In this document: one piece after another, positions 9,366-9,805 of the stretch
How the letters are laid out: the number at the start of each line of letters is the position of its first letter
Numbering within the stretch: position 1 is the first letter of the stretch
Assembly: GCA_902766185.1 (NCBI GenBank)
Contig: CACXCQ010000005.1
Coordinates: forward strand, 1 to 9,805
Source of the DNA: an uncultured Eubacteriales bacterium
GTDB lineage: Bacteria > Bacillota > Clostridia > Peptostreptococcales > Anaerovoracaceae
Direction: 5' to 3'
DNA: 9,805 nucleotides
Position numbers and translations under genes: made by a program
The notes under the pieces: model-generated
What the model was told of the DNA's origin: nothing
The model's database searches: none
The model's input: the letters and a program-made list of their open reading frames with translations, nothing else

Positions 9366-9406
9366 GACGGAAGCGGAGAACTGTTGAAAGAAAAGAGGCG
9401 GATAAT

Positions 9407-9805
9407 ATGGAAGATGTATTGATGACGAAGGAACAGATCAAGGAAGTGATCCCTCACCGGGAGCCGATCCTGATGATCGACGAGGTCCTGGAGATGGTGC
9501 CGGGGGAGAGCATTCGGGCGAGGCTCTACCTCGATCCGGCAAACAACTATTTCAAGGGGCATTTTCCCGGGGAGCCGGTGATGCCGGGGGTCCTGGCGGT
9601 GGAGTCCATGGCCCAGACGGCGGATGTGCTGCTGCTCAGCGCGGAGCGCTACGCCGGGACGACACCTTATTTCGTGGGGATCGATGGCGTGCGCTTCATG
9701 CGCAAGATCGAACCCGGCGACACCATCATCATCGAAGCCAGAGTGGAGGAAGAGATCGCGGAGAAAGCGATCGTGACCTGCGCGGCTGCTGTGTACAACA
9801 ACGGA
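9407..9805 (+). CDS. fabZ: 3-hydroxyacyl-ACP dehydratase FabZ (partial, runs off the right edge)
   Basis: FabZ removes water from 3-hydroxyacyl-ACP to give trans-2-enoyl-ACP in the type II fatty-acid elongation cycle in the cytoplasm. The 133 visible codons contain the hot-dog fold signatures: IPHREPILMIDEV (15-27), GHFPGEPVMPGVLAVESMAQT (51-71) with the catalytic H52 and E66, and FVGIDGVRFMRKIEPGD (89-105). The family has about 140-150 residues, so only the last few to about 15 are missing. ATG at 9407 with AGAGG 8 nt upstream; ATG at 9422 is a less likely start. The tyrosine usual after PHR is a glutamate here. Clostridial fabZ genes often sit in a fab cluster, but the gene to its left is a hyp operon, so fabZ is first or alone at this end. 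Confidence 0.93.
   Translation, partial: MEDVLMTKEQIKEVIPHREPILMIDEVLEMVPGESIRARLYLDPANNYFKGHFPGEPVMPGVLAVESMAQTADVLLLSAERYAGTTPYFVGIDGVRFMRKIEPGDTIIIEARVEEEIAEKAIVTCAAAVYNNG

Overview
The window looks like a chromosomal segment of an anaerobic, moderately GC-rich Gram-positive bacterium, probably Bacillota/Clostridia. This is an inference. It rests on a single-chain pyruvate:ferredoxin oxidoreductase, maturation genes for a [NiFe] hydrogenase, GGAG-type ribosome binding sites, intrinsic terminators, and a zinc-ribbon/single-pass membrane protein of a kind common in that phylum. No mobile element, phage gene, CRISPR array, tRNA or rRNA is visible, and gene content is mostly core metabolism.

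Layout from left to right. Positions 1-217 hold no convincing gene, only a decayed 15-bp repeat tract and the terminator of the first gene. Next is a minus-strand membrane protein (218-1459) with an N-terminal zinc ribbon, a Gly/Lys/Ala linker, one transmembrane helix and an extracytoplasmic C-terminal half. Its own promoter (TTGTAT-17-TATAAT) shows that translation starts at a TTG at 1459 and not further upstream. A divergent AT-rich intergenic region of about 330 bp carries a 26-bp inverted repeat next to a probable promoter for the plus-strand nifJ gene (1793-5335).

nifJ encodes all domains of PFOR, but an in-frame TGA at 4634-4636 splits the thiamine-pyrophosphate domain. The same frame continues with perfectly conserved PFOR sequence after the stop, so only one codon separates an apparently complete 1,180-codon gene from a broken one. 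A strong terminator follows. Then comes a small secreted protein (5519-6295) made of two related domains of opposite charge joined by a proline-rich heptapeptide repeat. A long hairpin at 6328-6373 can terminate both that gene and the convergent hypF.

The minus-strand pair hypA-hypF (34-nt gap) encodes two steps of [NiFe]-hydrogenase maturation: Ni delivery, and carbamoyl transfer for the CN ligands. HypF is longer than usual and its YrdC-like domain is divergent. Divergent from hypA, and sharing a 96-bp promoter region with it, fabZ (3-hydroxyacyl-ACP dehydratase, fatty-acid synthesis) runs off the right edge with only its C-terminal end missing.

PFOR generates reduced ferredoxin and a hydrogenase could dispose of it as H2, which fits a fermentative anaerobe, but no hydrogenase structural gene is in view. 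I did not find evidence of a new multi-gene system. The points most worth checking are the in-frame TGA in nifJ, the two-domain secreted protein, the altered YrdC motifs in HypF, and the missing ribosome binding site of hypA.
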